This document shows positions 14,431-14,659 of a DNA stretch of 14,659 nt, one piece after another (the first letter of the stretch is position 1; each line of letters begins with the position of its first letter). Origin of the DNA: a bacterium (GTDB lineage Bacteria; CAIWAD01). Below the pieces are notes generated by a model. It worked only from the letters and a program-made list of their open reading frames with translations, ran no database searches and was not told where the DNA came from. The position numbers and the translations under genes were made by a program. The stretch spans positions 1 through 14,659 of the forward strand of contig JAUIFJ010000055.1 of assembly GCA_030429345.1 (NCBI GenBank), in the 5' to 3' direction.

Positions 14431-14659
14431 CCCTGGACGGTCCCTGGCACTGTCCTTGGCACGGTCCCTGGCACGGTCCCTGGCACCGTCCCTGGCACCG
14501 TCCTTGGCACCGTCCCTGGCACCGTCCCTGGCACCGTCCCTGGCACGGTCCTTGGCACTGTCCCTGGCACCGTCCCTGGCACGGTCCCTGGCACGGTCCC
14601 TGGCACCGTCCCTGGCACCGTCCCTGGCACGGTCCCTGGCACCGTCCTTGGCACGGTCC
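14431..14659 (+). repeat. 12-bp tandem repeat array 3 (18 full units, runs off the window)
   Basis: From 14437 to the window end are 18 complete 12-mers of the accgtccctggc phase plus a 7-bp partial, preceded by a partial ccctgg at 14431-14436. Variation is concentrated at the base after GGCAC (C, G or T) and at the CC/CT position before TGG. It is the same unit and orientation as array 2. It sits in the 5' region of the transposase; 14279-14430 between them holds no gene that I can support. Confidence 0.97.

Overview
The window looks like a high-GC chromosomal segment from an uncultured Gram-negative bacterium. Outer-membrane-type proteins (a patatin/beta-barrel protein, two lipoproteins) point to a double membrane. 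A TPR regulator with a C-terminal LuxR-type helix-turn-helix and very long secreted proteins built of LamG, PA14 and 'DCNGNG'-type calcium loops are typical of high-GC candidate phyla of the FCB/Planctomycetes type. I cannot assign a phylum from sequence alone. A selenocysteine tRNA indicates that the host can make selenoproteins, although no selenoprotein is visible here.

Layout, left to right: an array of 12-bp repeats (1-303); a cytosolic TPR/HTH regulator (+); a tandem-motif promoter region; a 1024-aa secreted multidomain protein (+); a hairpin between convergent genes; a voltage-gated K+ channel with a zinc-ribbon tail (-); a small lipoprotein (+) with a strong terminator; a secreted LamG-like/FN3-like protein (+) with a strong terminator; a 578-aa lipoprotein of four internal repeats resembling the RskA C-terminal domain (-); a degenerate partial copy of a selenocysteine tRNA, a terminator and the intact tRNA-Sec (all -); a second 12-bp array; a family 2 glycosyltransferase and a patatin/Omp85-like outer-membrane protein (+, probably one operon); a REP-associated Y1 transposase (RAYT, -); and a third 12-bp array running off the end.

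Two things stand out. First, three arrays of one 12-bp degenerate unit, related to GGCACCGTCCCT, each lie in the 5' intergenic region of a gene. The unit is an imperfect dyad with a variable centre base, and a single-copy HUH/Y1 RAYT lies beside array 3. This looks like a RAYT-associated repeat system in tandem-array form rather than as dispersed REP pairs. Second, the intact tRNA-Sec gene has a decayed tandem copy just downstream that keeps the acceptor/T-arm 3' part and the variable arm.

Most protein genes act at the cell surface (secreted adhesin-like proteins, lipoproteins, phospholipase/barrel, K+ channel). Apart from the glycosyltransferase-patatin pair they look independently transcribed, with terminators between several of them. 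Both window ends lie inside repeat arrays, so this may be a complete contig broken at repeats.
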